Of a DNA stretch of 64,000 nucleotides, positions 12,383 through 23,928 are shown piece by piece. Each line of letters begins with the position of its first letter. Positions within the stretch are counted from its first letter, which is position 1. The notes under the pieces were generated by a model. It worked only from the letters and a program-made list of their open reading frames with translations. It was not told the origin of the DNA and did no database searches. The position numbers and the translations under genes were made by a program. Where the stretch lies: NCBI GenBank assembly GCA_004194705.1, contig SADC01000041.1:62001-126000 (forward strand). Direction: 5' to 3'. This DNA comes from Ditylenchus dipsaci. Taxonomy: Eukaryota > Nematoda > Chromadorea > Rhabditida > Anguinidae.

Positions 12383-12874
12383 CAAGAGAAAAATTAATTA
12401 TTATTTTATTGCTTATGATCTCGGAATATTATCGCTCGCAACTTCGAGTTTAACAGAATCATGACTCAATCTCTAGTTTTGTCAAATTTAAAAATTCGTG
12501 TCTTTGAATGCATTTTTCGAATTTTTTTGAAAATACGAAATATGGAACAACCATTACTCAGTCGGGACCGGCCCTAGCCGGACGCAATAGAGAGGACGCA
12601 ATATAGAGAGTCAATCAAAACGAAAACCATTATTGACCAACCAAGTAGAGAAAACGAGGACGCAGTACCGAGCTGTACATTTTATCGAGCGATGCATTAT
12701 CGAGAGTCGACTGTATTTAGTTTTCCTTTTTTCTGCGTTTTGAATTATCCTTATTTCGATTGGCTGTGTAATCTTGATTTCTAACAATAAATATTTATTG
12801 TTCATCTTTTTATAAAATTAATCATCACTTAGACAGAGGAAAAATCGATGGAAGCTTATTAATAGTAGCTTCTA

Positions 12875-13332
12875 TCAATTTTATATACTGAATTCGGTAG
12901 ACATAAAGTTATATAATCCAGTTTGAGAACCAAGTTGCGAAATTAAAAAGTCGACATTTCTATTTCATTTATTTCACAAACCATGATTTTTGGTCATTTT
13001 CTTCTAACCTATTTGTGTATTAATGTAGTACTAACTATGCTGCATGGATATATCTGTCATATTTATGACCAGGTTACTCAAATGATACTTATTTTGGGTG
13101 TCGAAGAGATTGGAAAAAACAATTACTTGGTTGGCCGTTTAGTCGAAAAATATCCGTTTCCAATTTGTTTCTGTGAAATATTGTTTACCGTATAACCTCT
13201 ACAGCTTGTAAAAATTTTTGAACATAAAAGATTGAAAAAAAAACTTCATCATAATCTATTGTTCCTTTTTTTCAGCCTTCGGTTTAAGTTGCGAAAATCA
13301 ATTTTATATACTGAATTCGGTAGACATAAATT
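12875..13332. repeat. Direct repeat pair around a possible signal-peptide ORF
   Basis: The phrase ttttatatactgaattcggt with following agacataaa occurs at about 12880-12908 and again at 13298-13327. Between them an ORF starts at 12983 (MIFGHFLLTYLCINVVLTML) and looks like a signal peptide ending near a GT. I could not link it to a downstream exon. Confidence 0.35.
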
Positions 13333-13373
13333 TATGATGCCCGATTCACCGGTCTTTGATTTAATTGTCGGGC

Positions 13374-14005
13374 GAAGCTTTTTCGTGCTGCAAAAAGACT
13401 TTTTTGCTCCCAAAAAACTTTTTTTGCTGTTAATTTTTTCTGCAAAAAGAAAAAAGCTTTGAAAAATACTAATGAAACAAAAAAATATTGAAATCCGCTC
13501 AAGACTAATAATGCAAATAAAATAATCCAAAAAAAACTTTTTAATGCTGCAAATATTTTTTTGCCCCACATGCATTTTTTGTAAAATAATAAGGGTAGTA
13601 ATTTATATTCCTAGTCTCTATATAGCATTTGGGACGAAAGGCGTCTGCGTCTTGCGTAAACTTTTTTCTGAGCAAAATTTTAATAGGCATGTTTGGTCTT
13701 ATTCGAAAGCCCTTTCGACGGCGGAGGACCTATTATCATTAGATTTGATTTTCATTTTTAAAATTATGAAATTTCATCCCTTGAATTTGAAAAATGGAGG
13801 CTTCGTGAGAAAATTTAAGAAAAAATTTGATATAAAAAAATTAATTGGCGCCAATTAAGTGCCGTTTATAAAATGTGTATATAGGTGCCTGCTGACCCTT
13901 GTAAACAATATTACGAGGAATGCATGCGGAGCGAAGAAATATTTGCAGCAAAAAAGTCCTTTGAGAGCAAAAAAAAAGTCTTTTTGCAGCGGCAAAAAGC
14001 TTTGC
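13374..14005. mobile_element. Decayed foldback element, word GCAAAAAGTCTTT
   Basis: The left arm (gaagctttttcgtgctgcaa) and right arm (cggcaaaaagctttgctc) are inverted and share gcaaaaagacttttttgc-type words. Similar words occur at 16850-16950. An ORF piece at 13885-13933 (PADPCKQYYEECMRSE) lies inside and could be a captured or chance exon. Confidence 0.45.
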
Positions 14006-14049
14006 TCTTAATTTTGCATCATATTTTGTTAGGGCCTAACCTACACTTA

Positions 14050-14205
14050 ATGTCTCGATCACCTACTTCGAGTTCGACTTCGAATTTTTGGCTATGTGAG
14101 CACGTCTGTTCCGAACTCGAAAACTAACTCGAAGGTGTTCACATACTTCGAGTTCAAGTGCGAGGTCGAAATTGAAGGTGTTCATGTGTACAAGTTCGAC
14201 CCTTT
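14050..14205. repeat. Short inverted/tandem words CTTCGAGTTCGA
   Basis: Several imperfect copies of ttcgagttcgacttcga and its inverse lie within 150 bp. It is probably a small decayed foldback element. No target duplication is seen. Confidence 0.4.
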
Positions 14206-14210
14206 CTTTA

Positions 14211-14592
14211 TGGCTCATTTATAAACGTTGTCGTTGGAATATTTTTTTTATAGAACCCTTTTTTCGCCAACGATGACGACAACGACGACCTATCTATAAA
14301 AAATCCAACGACAACGCCAACGACAACGAAAACTTTTCTTCCAAATTAGACAAATTTCGCATTTTAAATCGAGATTTCGAAGGAGAACGTGTGGAGAATA
14401 TAGTAAATCCTTAAAATTCTGAATTGAAATGCAAAATTTGTCTTATTTGGAAAAAAAGTTTTCGTTGGCGTTGTCCTTGGATTTTTTATAAATAGGTGGT
14501 CGTTGTCGTTGGCGTTGTAGTTGGTGCAAAAGTGCCTTTATAAAATATTTTTTCCAACGACAACGACGACGACAACGTTTATAAATGAGCCA
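14211..14592. mobile_element. PIF/Harbinger-like MITE
   Basis: The 382-bp element has inverted ends TGGCTCATTTATAAACGTTG and its inverse, and an exact 3-bp TTA duplication (14208-14210 and 14593-14595). The internal arms repeat the word CAACGACAACG. The TTA duplication fits PIF/Harbinger target choice. Confidence 0.8.
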
Positions 14593-14595
14593 TTA

Positions 14596-15331
14596 GTAAA
14601 TCCCCCGAATGAGCAACTTTTTAAACATTTCTTTTTAATTCTTTTTAAAATAGACAGATTCAAGACCAAATTTTCAAGAAGAATCTAAAAAGTACACCAG
14701 AATTTTATAAATAAAACAAATATTGAAATCCGCTCAAGACTAATATGCAAATATCTGACAAAAAGTTTCTATGCTTAAATTTTGAGGCAATTTAGAAGAG
14801 TTCATTTTTTTTAATTTCGAGAAGTGGCTTTATTACATAATAAACGTTAATTTACAAAGCCAAATTCCGAATTGTTATAATAACGTAAGAGATTTTCCGT
14901 ATCTAAACGCGTCTTTCCAAAAAACGCCTTTGTCGACTTTTTCTTTTTATCCAATAAAAAAATATTAGAATTGTAGGAGCTAAGCAACCGCAAAGACAAA
15001 CCTGATTTAAAGTGTTTGGATTGGTCATCTCCAGCCCATACGCTTTACAGGTAGATCAATTTCTGAATACAGTTGAAGTGTTCAATGACGTACATCCTCA
15101 AGTTCACTTCACAAACAAAAATTCAGTTTTTTTGTGCGAAAAATAAAGGTTTACTAAAACGGTCATATGAACAGTCCAACAAATTGACGTCATTTTAAGC
15201 TAATTTGTAGGAGGACTGGACCGACAGGGTCATAAATGTTTTTGAAAATTTATTATAGAAATCTGCAGAAAGATACTATCACAACAACATAAAATATCCG
15301 TATACAGAGAATAACTCTACAAGACTCTAGA
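14596..15331. other. Intergenic, nothing recognised
   Basis: AT-rich sequence with no supported exon or clear repeat. It lies downstream of the minus-strand F-box gene. Confidence 0.35.
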
Positions 15332-15777
15332 TCAGTCTAAACTGTCAGAGAATCTATCACTCAGCAATTTCACCATTTGATACAAGTAGTTGGCATTTTG
15401 ATTGCCGTTAATCACCTCCAGCAATTCCGGCTCACCTAGTTGGGAAAGTAGCAGTTCCTGAACAAGAAATATATTAAAAATAACATAAAATATAAATTGA
15501 AAAGTGTATACCAAGACATTAGTTTTTCCTGATTGATCGATTTGCCGTGCCTTGAAAGCTCTTTCTGTATTGTTCAGCGTATCGTCGCTCATAATGTTAT
15601 TTACCAAACGAATTGACTAAAAATAACAATAAGCTGAAAATCTGGAAAAAAAATTAAGACCTCTGGGATGGAAGAATTCAAGATTTGATTAAATCTGGAT
15701 GAGATACACATCAAATTGTATTTGGAGCTAATTGGCAAAAAGTTAGCTACGTCATAGAGAATTTCCGAAGGCAACAT
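15332..15777 (-). CDS. Small F-box protein
   Basis: Three exons (15661-15777, 15518-15616, 15332-15457) join with phase-0 GT-AG introns to give 113 aa. The N-terminus, MLPSEILYDVANFLPISSKY and on to SSRFNQIL, has the F-box pattern (LPxEIL..V..FLP.......C..SSRFN.IL) that binds SKP1 in SCF ubiquitin ligases. The remaining 70 residues are hydrophilic with a leucine-rich stretch (LLLSQLGEPELLEVI) that may bind a substrate. F-box genes are often expanded in nematodes. Family assignment rests on about 30 residues. The start is the first Met directly before the F-box. Confidence 0.7.
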
Positions 15778-16420
15778 TTTGACTGATCAATAACAGTTGG
15801 ATTAATATTAGCATAGCTTACCTGACACACCTAAATGATCTTATACAATCAGATAACAGATAATCAAAAAATTGATAAAAAAAAGCTACAAATAACTAAT
15901 GCTAAATGTTTGGTCTTTTGAACAGTGAGTACTGATTTCACAAAAAAAAGTTTGCTTTTTTTGTTTAGGCTTAGCCACAGGGTATGCCAGAATACCGTAT
16001 ATATTATAATAAACCACCTTCCCAACATGTAATCTTTTCGAATAGCCCGGAAAGCTTTTTCGTTTGTTTTTTAATCACTGTTCTATTCAATTTTCTTTTC
16101 ATGCTGATTTCGAATCGTTTTATACGATTACAAGCTTCTATGAAAAAGCTTCTAATACTTTTTGTAAAATTATAAATTCTTTAAAACTGAATAGCTTGGT
16201 TCCTCTAAATCATGGGCAAACGACATACCATTAGAAAGCTTGACCCTATATGTGTTGAGGTGCCCCCCCCCCCGCCCGAAAAAAACTGCCTTGGTCCCCG
16301 TGTTGATTTTTTTTAATTTTGCCTTGGTCCCCCCCGTCCACCAGCCCTCGGGAGACGGGAGACTTATTTTTCAATATTATTAAGGATACTTTTTTGTTGT
16401 GAAGTTTTTACAATTTGCAG
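15778..16420. other. Intergenic, including a poly-C tract
   Basis: There is no supported exon. A C-run (16262-16274) followed by gccttggtcccc repeats near 16290-16335 resembles the terminal sequence of the MITE at 10301-10505 and is likely element debris. Confidence 0.35.
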
Positions 16421-19400
16421 ATAGCCAACTGTGACTATTGTATGGCTTATGTGGAAAATGATCGGTATTATGCAGGCTGTGTTCAGCCAAGCTCCAATAA
16501 TCAACCTAACACCAGTGTTTTGCTAGGAGATAAATACAGGTAGATCCTCCAATAATGGCATTTTTATTAACTTATGTGTAAAAGCTTCAAAAGCACCATT
16601 GCCGTCTACAACGATAGAAAATTCAAAAATTTTAATTTTCGACAAAGTTTTTTTATTCCAAATATTTTTTAAGTACTTTTTTGCAGTTAAAATTTAAATT
16701 TGATGTATTATTGAAGGCAAATCTGAAACCGATATCAAGAAGTTAGAGTAAAACGGAATCTTTTTGTTTTGTCCAAAAGACTTGATTAGTCGATGCTTTG
16801 AATATAAAATATTAAAGTAAAATTTCAAAAAATATTGGCTTCAAAGGGCAACCTTTTTCTTGCCGTAAAAATAATTTTTTTGCAGCAAAAAGTTTTGCCG
16901 CAGAAATACTTTTTGTTGCCGCTGAAATACTTTTTCTGCCGTAAAAAAGCTCATTGCTGAATTTTTTTACAGTGCAGTCGATTCTCGACTTAACGTACAC
17001 CCTAAAATTTCATTTCCGTCTATGGTCCGACACTTTCTTAACCTAAATTTTGAAGTCTTTTATCAATTTTGATCAAAGATGTTATCTGAATTCGAATATT
17101 TCAAACTGCGGGGCTACTGCACTTTGAAATGCGCAGCGAATTCTTTTTAAAAAAAATTTCGACAAATATCACTTCTAGATCCAAAAACAAGGCGAGCTCG
17201 AAAAAAGCATTTTTCAGATTCATAAAAGCTATAGAAGTTCAAAAGCTACATTAAAATAGTCTGTGCGCGCATCTGTACTCGTAAATGCATATTTAAGCTT
17301 AATTTAGATTCGATTCGATTAAACGATATTTATCGTATTTTTTTTGAAAAAAATTGTTCTCCTACTTACTTCAAAGTGCAGTTGCCCAAAACTGCTATCG
17401 GCGGAGGCAGCAATGATCCTTTAAACTATGATTCAGGACTAAATGCACATCTATGATAGATAGCTCTGAAGAGCAGACTATTTGTGCTGGAGAGCCTGTG
17501 GAAGTATGCTGTTGCAATGGCATTGACTGCTTTGATGAGTTGAGAAAACAGTTTAGCAGTGGAAAATCGTCTTCTCAAGGTAAAAACACCCAGCCTACAC
17601 TTATATATGACTCCGACAAAAAACTTTCACCAATAGATAGAATTTTCAATAGAGCTGGGCACGGCCTGAATTTGCTCTCCCCAACCATAGTGGGGTGTCC
17701 GGCCGACGCCGTCCGCCCGGGCCCGTCCCGCCCGGACAGTACGATCAAATTGTCCGACAAATATGGACGGTCTTCTTTCTAGAACATGAAGTGCCATTTT
17801 CGAATTCAAAAAGAAGGCGACCGTCGTTGTCTGTCCCTTTTGGTGGTTGACTAGCCGCCATCTTGAAAAATGACAATCTTCAAGACGGTGGCGACCGGTC
17901 GATTGAAAAAGGTCGACAGGCATGGACGGTCATTGTGTTTTTGGCACTAGAAAATGATATTTTTGTTCTAGAAAGAAGACCGTCCATATTTGTCGAGCCA
18001 ATTGCTAGACCGTCCGGATGGGACGGGCCGGGCGGACGGCGTCCCCGACCCGGCCTATTCAGGCAAGACAGGGCCTGCTTTTCATTCGAATAAAAAAATT
18101 TATGCTATCTGAAGTCGTGAAACGATTATAAAAAGACCAGAGGGTGCCCATTCTAACCGAGGTATCTATTAGTTTTAAAAGAAATTCAAATTTTTGTTTT
18201 CTTTCGATTATTTCAATCTCGAAAAATAAACTTATGGGTTAAACCTAGAGGTCATGGACACGACACATTGGTGTTACGCTTTTTTGATTCGCAGGCCAAA
18301 TGGGTCGTAGAAGGAGAAATAATTTTTGTCGCTAACACCATCGTGTTCCCCACAATGTCAGCTATCGTTTAAAAAAGAGAACGGCTAAAAAAGCCAATTC
18401 TAATAGGGACTAGAAAGAAGACCGTCCATATTTGTTCGGCCAATTGCTAGACCGTCCGGACGGGACGGGCCCGCGCGGACGGCATCGGACGGGCACCCCA
18501 TTATGTCCCTAACCCGGCCGATTCAGGCAGGACAGGGCCTGCTTAGAGTCGAAGTCGAAAAACAATTATAAAAAAGACCTACCTGCCTATCCTAACTGAG
18601 GGATATCTATCGATTATAAAAGAAATTCAAATTTTTGTTTTTTTTGTTATTTCACTCTCGAAAAATGGACTTATGGGTTTAAGTTAGAGCTCAAATGGAG
18701 CTTCTCAGCTATCAAATAGAGGGTCAGTGACTTTCTTCGGTTAAAAGATTGAAAATCAATTTTTGGCTGAAAAGGTAAAGTAAGGATTGAACACCTTGTA
18801 TTTTTGTTTATTTTTGCCGGCGGCACTATTCGACGTTTGGATATTAAAGCCATGTATTGTGAAAAATATGAACTGTCTCGAACCAATTTTTTGTTGATGG
18901 TAAATTTTACTACAAAAAATCAATGCCCCTTTTTCTGATTTTTCTTTCTTATAAATGCCTTTTTTGAAGTCGCATGCCCCTTTACTCAAAAAATAATGTG
19001 GCCACCTTGAATGTGCCCAGCAATATTGCTATTTCACAACTCTAGCCAAAACAAACTTTGCGGCAACTATACCGTGTACTATTATTAAGTAGAACTTCTA
19101 ATTATTTCCTTTCCCTACGCAGCAAATTAATTAATTGGCCCATAGAGGGGGAAGGTTGAAAAAATGATGCCTGGGTGATAATTACAGACTTTACGGCACT
19201 TTTGTTTTTTAAAGATTAAAGATTTAACCAAGTGTCACGGCCCTCAAAAACTGCAATCCTTAGCAGTTAAAAATAAACAAAACGCCACGAATTTCAAAAA
19301 AAACTTTTTCTGCGTTTTCAAACAATTTTTGATTTTAGATACTTTGCTGGAATTTAGACAAATTTATTGAAACCTGAACAATCACAAATCAAAAACTTTC

Positions 19401-22400
19401 ACATCAAACAAAATATTTCTCAGAAAAGAGTCTTTCAATATTTTCTTGAGTGTCTTCATCCTTTCACGCATGCAGGAGAGCCTTCTTTCATCACCATTAA
19501 CTTTGCAGTGCAAGGCTTCTATTGACTGCTCACACAGAAGCCCCAGAAACGATGCTTATCCATGAATTCACTAACGTGTTGGCAAAGGATGTGGCACTTT
19601 GGAGTGACTGGCATTTGCGGAAAGCATGTGTAATATATTTGCTACCTAGATAAATCATGTCAAAAACAAATCTGAAAGTCGTACCATCATTGTTTCAAAG
19701 TATTCTTCGGACCACATTTTGAATTTTGCGATTTCAGCACCCGAGAGGAAAGATCCTTTTGCCATAGCTTGCATTTTGCCCAGAAGAGTTAGTAGCGTCC
19801 TGTAGCCAGTACACGAAGGATAGTCAAAAACAACATCTGTTATTTTTTGCGGTCCATCTCCAGTAAGAAGCTTCCGAGTGTGGTTGCCTAATTTTGAGGA
19901 GTAGAACATAACCTAAATGATTTCTCATTACCTGTAAAGCGTTGATGCCAAGCTTTCTTGTCTACTTTGAGCTCCTTGTATCAGCTCAGCCTTGGTTCTC
20001 TGATCTTCTTTGACAGCCGACTTGTTCCACCTACTTGCAGCTGCTTGCTTCCGTTTGGCTGAGAGTGCTGCTCTTGACTTAGCTTCTAACTGTCTTTCAT
20101 CATCCCGCTTCACTAAAACAAAAGAGCCTGTGAAATAATAGGTACCACATGGTAAAATAGCTTACAAAGACGGACCTTCCCAGCCTCCTTTGCTCTTGCG
20201 CTGAACTTTTCTTTGCCAATCGTCATGGCATTTCTCGCTACCGTCAGAGCTGTTCTTGCTTCAGAAGTCCTCAGAACGTTGGCTTGCTTGGTTGCCGGCT
20301 GGTTATGCGCTGCAGTATCCTGTCTTGTTCGGACCATTGGGCTTGCCTAAGAACGCAAAAAAATGATACTGAAATAAACGACAGACAAAAAGTGCAAAAC
20401 CACAGTTTTTTTGGCACAATTCATATACCAAAATGTAGCCTGTATTTTTAGGTACCAAAAAAGTCAGACCAAATTTTTCAAAGTTAGAATTTCCAAAACT
20501 GGAGACCGTTTTTAGCAAACAACTGGCATTTTTTTGAGTAAAGTAGGGGTTTTGTGTTTTTCATCTAACTTTTGCATAAGGTACCTTAAATTTGCATTTT
20601 TTGCATACTTCCTTGGTACTAAAATGCAGCAAATTAACTCGTCTATAGGGCCTCCAGTTGCGTTTCAAAAAATCTGACAAAAAAATGTGCTAGGATCTCA
20701 ATCAAGTCAACTAAATGAAAAAATATCTTTGAAGATATTTATCGAAATTATTTATAATTTTGAAATTTTACATGTTTTATGGGCAAGTGATGGCTCATTC
20801 GAAAGCCCATAATGCGAGGAATTTTTCGGTTATATGCATGTTAAACTGGAACGGAAAAAAATCAGATGAGAAGCACAAAACAAAAAAGGTATAAAATTGA
20901 CCATTATTGATAGTTTTGAGTTTGGCGCCAATTTCTCCTAATGCACTAAGATTCAAATTTTGAGGGGCCGTGCGTGTGGTTGTTACAGTCGACTCTCGAT
21001 TTAAGGACACCCCAAAAAGTTCGTTCCCACCTAGGGTCCGACACTTTTTTTAGCTTGATTTTTGAAACTTTTTATGAGTTTTGTTTTGACAGTCTGGTTG
21101 CAAATATCACAAGGATTGCAATTTTGCCGATCGTTTTTTAAAAAAAATGCACTTTCATCATTAAAAAAGCATAACCTCGATTTAAGGACAGGGATTTTTA
21201 AAAAAGCCTGTCCTTAGATCGAGGTTATGCTTTTTTAATGATGAAAGTGCATTTTTTTTAAAAACGATCGGCAAAATTGCAATCCTTGTGATATTTGCAA
21301 CCAGACTGTCAAAACAAAACTCATAAAAAGTTTCAAAAATCAAGCTAAAAAGTGTCGGACCCTAGGTGGGAACGAACTTCTTGGGGTGTCCTCAAATCGA
21401 GAGTCGACTGTAGCTGGTTATCAAGAAAAAGTATTTATAAACTTATATTACAGGTTAAAAATAAACCCATCATAACCTTTCTGATAAGAAAAACACTCCG
21501 AAAAAGAACTACAAAAAGTATCAGCCTTATTATTATTGGCATAAAATTTGTGTAGTTATTTTTGGATCAAAAATTCATAATTACTTTTTAGTGATTTATA
21601 ATATTACAAGTTTCTAGAAAACTATTTTTGATAAAGTTATTTAAAGCTGTACGAGAAACAAATACAATAGCAAAGTTTTTAATGTTCAAAATACAAAATA
21701 TTGTTTCCTGAATAAACCTGTAATTATTCTTCAAAGTGGTGACCCGAATTATAGTTTTTGAATAAATTTAAAGATTTTGTTGAATAACTTTTTTCAAATA
21801 CTAGTAAAAATACCCGAAAAAACTCTTACAAATAGAAAATTGGATCTTATTGTTATTGTGTTACAGTCAAACCTCGTATATCAGGTCACCCACTCAAGTT
21901 CGTTCCCGCCTCAGGTAGGACACCTTTTTAAAATCAAATTTTCAATATTTTTGCCAGTTCTTTTGAATAGTCTGATGACTCCGATTTTGACGATCTTTTT
22001 TCAAAAACCTAATATTTTTGGTTTTTAAAAGCAAAACGATATAAGGCGTGAACGAACTTTTGGGGTGACCTTATATCGAGGTTCGACTGTATATGATAAA
22101 TGACAGTTGAATGGTGGTGGCTGGAGCTGAACCATCTCTTTGTGCTGCATTTAAAATACGCCACCAGCCTCTGAAAAAAATCCAGCAAAGTCACCAAGAC
22201 AAAGACGAATCCGACCCATTTTCGCCTTGGTCCTCCTTTTTTTAGTCTTTCGTCATTTTTATAATCATAATTAATTGTCTATGATTTGTGCAAAAACTTT
22301 AACATTTTACTCAGAACTATTTTTCCAGTAATTTCAGTGGAACAATAAGATCGAAGACAAAAATTTGTTCGATGAAATTCTAAAGCTAAACGAATTCTTG

Positions 22401-23928
22401 TCTTTATCAAAATTTTACAGGAGAATAAAGAACAAACTTAAATTATAAAAGCGCCATTAGATAACAGAATAGTACCTAAACTCTTTCTTTAGAGAAAGTC
22501 AAATATTTTCAAATTATTATAACTTTTTTCCTACAGCTACTTGCAAAATATTTCGCCAAGAGTTTGGTGCAGATGCTGACAATAGCCCAGGCTCAGATAT
22601 CAACCAAATGTCCCAGCGCAAGACCTGCTCCCTGTGCAAAACTATAGCAGATGGTCGAGGAGTGGAGTTTGGTTGTGTGCCTGGGGGTCAGGTGGACGAA
22701 CAATGCAAAGACTACACCAACTTTGTGGGTGGTTCGCTGGCTTGCAACATTCAAGGAACTCAGTGCTGCTGCAGGGTTAGCTATTTTGCTGATAAAAAAC
22801 TTAGTGTATAACCTCAACTCACGATCAGACTTGGTCTCACACTATCTTTGGCTCTACTGAAGAATGAGTACTGATTTTTTTCCTTGGTCTCCCTGTTAAT
22901 TTTTTCCCATGTTTTTATTTCCTTTTGTTATATCTTTTTTTATTATATATTCGTTTTTCAATTTTCGACCTGGCTGACGGCTGAGGCTGAGGACAATTTT
23001 CCCAAGCCGCCTGAGGCTTAGGCTGATGGCTGAGGTAATTGTCAAGTATATCACCCTGATCGGTACCCATTTTCCAGTAGGGCCGTATGTTTGATCCCTA
23101 GATCTGTAAAATATTTGAGCAGTCTTGTTCCTAAAAAACTTTTGGTGCCAGCTTGTTAAAATAAAAAGGCGGACAGCTGTTCAGCACCCCCTCTTCAATT
23201 ATCCCCCATATAATAGAAAAATTTTCACTTTTTTCATACAATGCAATGCCCTCAATAAACCAGCACCTTGTTTTTTCCGGGGACAATTGTTTTTTCCGGG
23301 CGCTGGAACAACACTCTATCTGAGCATATGACCGATAAAAATGTAGCTAGAGTAATCGGCTACATTTTCGGTGGTTAAAGATTACACATTGATTGAAATA
23401 TGTAATGTCTCAGAAAATATAATGCTCGAACATCTTGTTTTGTCATGAGGTAATGGTTGGGTTTATTGGCTTAAGAAAACTTTTAGTTAAATGCAGTCCA
23501 AAATCTGGTACTATTTTACAATCACATAGTTTTTTATTAGGGTTTTGAAACGGTAATTTACTGCAGCAATATACCGGTAAATTTCACAACCCTAAGTTTT
23601 ACTAAATATTTTCTGTTAGCCGAACAAAAGACTGAAAATATTGTCCTTAAAAATTGCTAAAAACTTTAAATTTTCGACTTTTTAGTCAACATTTTTCGTA
23701 AAATTATATTTGAGCAAAATCTAATAATTTACCACGGTTATATTTTAGGGTGAAAAGTGTGCTGCAGAATTCCAAACCTACTACTTTGAAAACGGCGAAA
23801 ACCTGCCGAAATGTAAGCTGTCGGCACCCTACACAGAAGAGGAAAATTCCAAAGAGGAGAGTAGCGGTTATGGTCCCTCTTCGTCGGCACGTTGTTCAGC
23901 CACCCCCTCTTCAATTATCCCCACTTAA
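16421..23928 (+). CDS. Cysteine-rich protein with two CxxC...CCCxGxxC units (three-finger/activin-receptor-ectodomain-like)
   Basis: Four exons join in consistent phase: 16421-16539, 17437-17579, 22537-22775 and 23749-23928. The 5' exon or exons are not identified. The product has two units. Unit 1 reads CDYC, 12 residues, C, then C, C and CCCNGIDC. Unit 2 reads CSLC, 12 residues, C, then C, C and CCCRGEKC. The identical first spacing and matching last motif support both the exon joins and a duplication. The CCCxGxxC ending resembles the extracellular domain of type II activin receptors (CCCEGNMC) and the wider Ly6/uPAR three-finger fold, so a secreted or surface protein is likely. I see no membrane segment or kinase. 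The last exon ends in a Ser/Pro-rich tail. A strong donor-like GTAAG at 23813 leaves open another 3' end. Confidence 0.7.
16974..17060. mobile_element. Left half of a pogo-like MITE
   Basis: The sequence cagtcgattctcgacttaac followed by ggtccgacactttctt matches the left arm of 20986-21410. The right half is not found nearby. Confidence 0.5.
17645..18670. mobile_element. GC-rich foldback/duplicated element in an intron of the Cys-rich gene
   Basis: The arm at 17650-17790 (gtccgcccgggcccgtcc, then atatggacggtcttctttct) is inverted at 17955-18055. A further copy in the same orientation as the second arm lies at 18410-18545, followed by a shared tail (aaaagaaattcaaatttttg). So one arm plus tail is duplicated in tandem. 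It stands out as GC-rich in AT-rich surroundings. Confidence 0.65.
19382..20337 (-). pseudogene. Multi-exon ORF remnant, probably transposon-derived
   Basis: Minus-strand pieces are 20166-20337 (MVRTRQDTAAHNQ...), 19932-20112 (Lys/Arg/Ala-rich, likely coiled coil), 19685-19912 (YPSCTGYRTLLTLLGKM...) and 19382-about 19530 (EQSIEALHCKVNGDERRL...). The last string, SEQ-x-IEALH-x-x-VN-x-x-ERR, resembles the C-terminus of transposase-like proteins common in repeat-rich animal genomes, but I cannot name the superfamily. Two joins need an extra base, one at a splice junction and one inside the last part, so the copy is damaged or the sequence has base errors. It lies antisense in an intron of the Cys-rich gene. 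Confidence 0.45.
20986..21410. mobile_element. Palindromic pogo/Tc1-like MITE
   Basis: The 425-bp element is an almost perfect palindrome centred near 21198. Its ends are CAGTCGACTCTCGATTTAAG and the inverse, flanked by TA (20984-20985 and 21411-21412). Arms contain gttcccacctagggtccgac. TA targets and CAGTC ends fit the Tc1/mariner-pogo group. Confidence 0.85.
21864..22089. mobile_element. Pogo-like MITE
   Basis: The ends are CAGTCAAACCTCGTATATC and CGAGGTTCGACTG, with TA on both sides. The 226-bp element shares gttcccgcctcaggtagg with the other members. The centre contains ttttttcaaaaac. Confidence 0.8.
23180..23215 (+). repeat. Copy of the Cys-rich gene's 3' coding end
   Basis: The string caccccctcttcaattatcc occurs here in the last intron and again at 23900-23919 in the final exon, just before the stop. 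The flanks also match (gttcagc/gttcagcc). It may be a local duplication or the ends of a small insertion. Confidence 0.5.

Noticed and set aside
13249..13575. 108-aa minus-strand ORF rich in Lys, Phe and Ser
   Set aside because: It overlaps the gcaaaaagtcttt words of a decayed foldback element and shows no homology or splice evidence.
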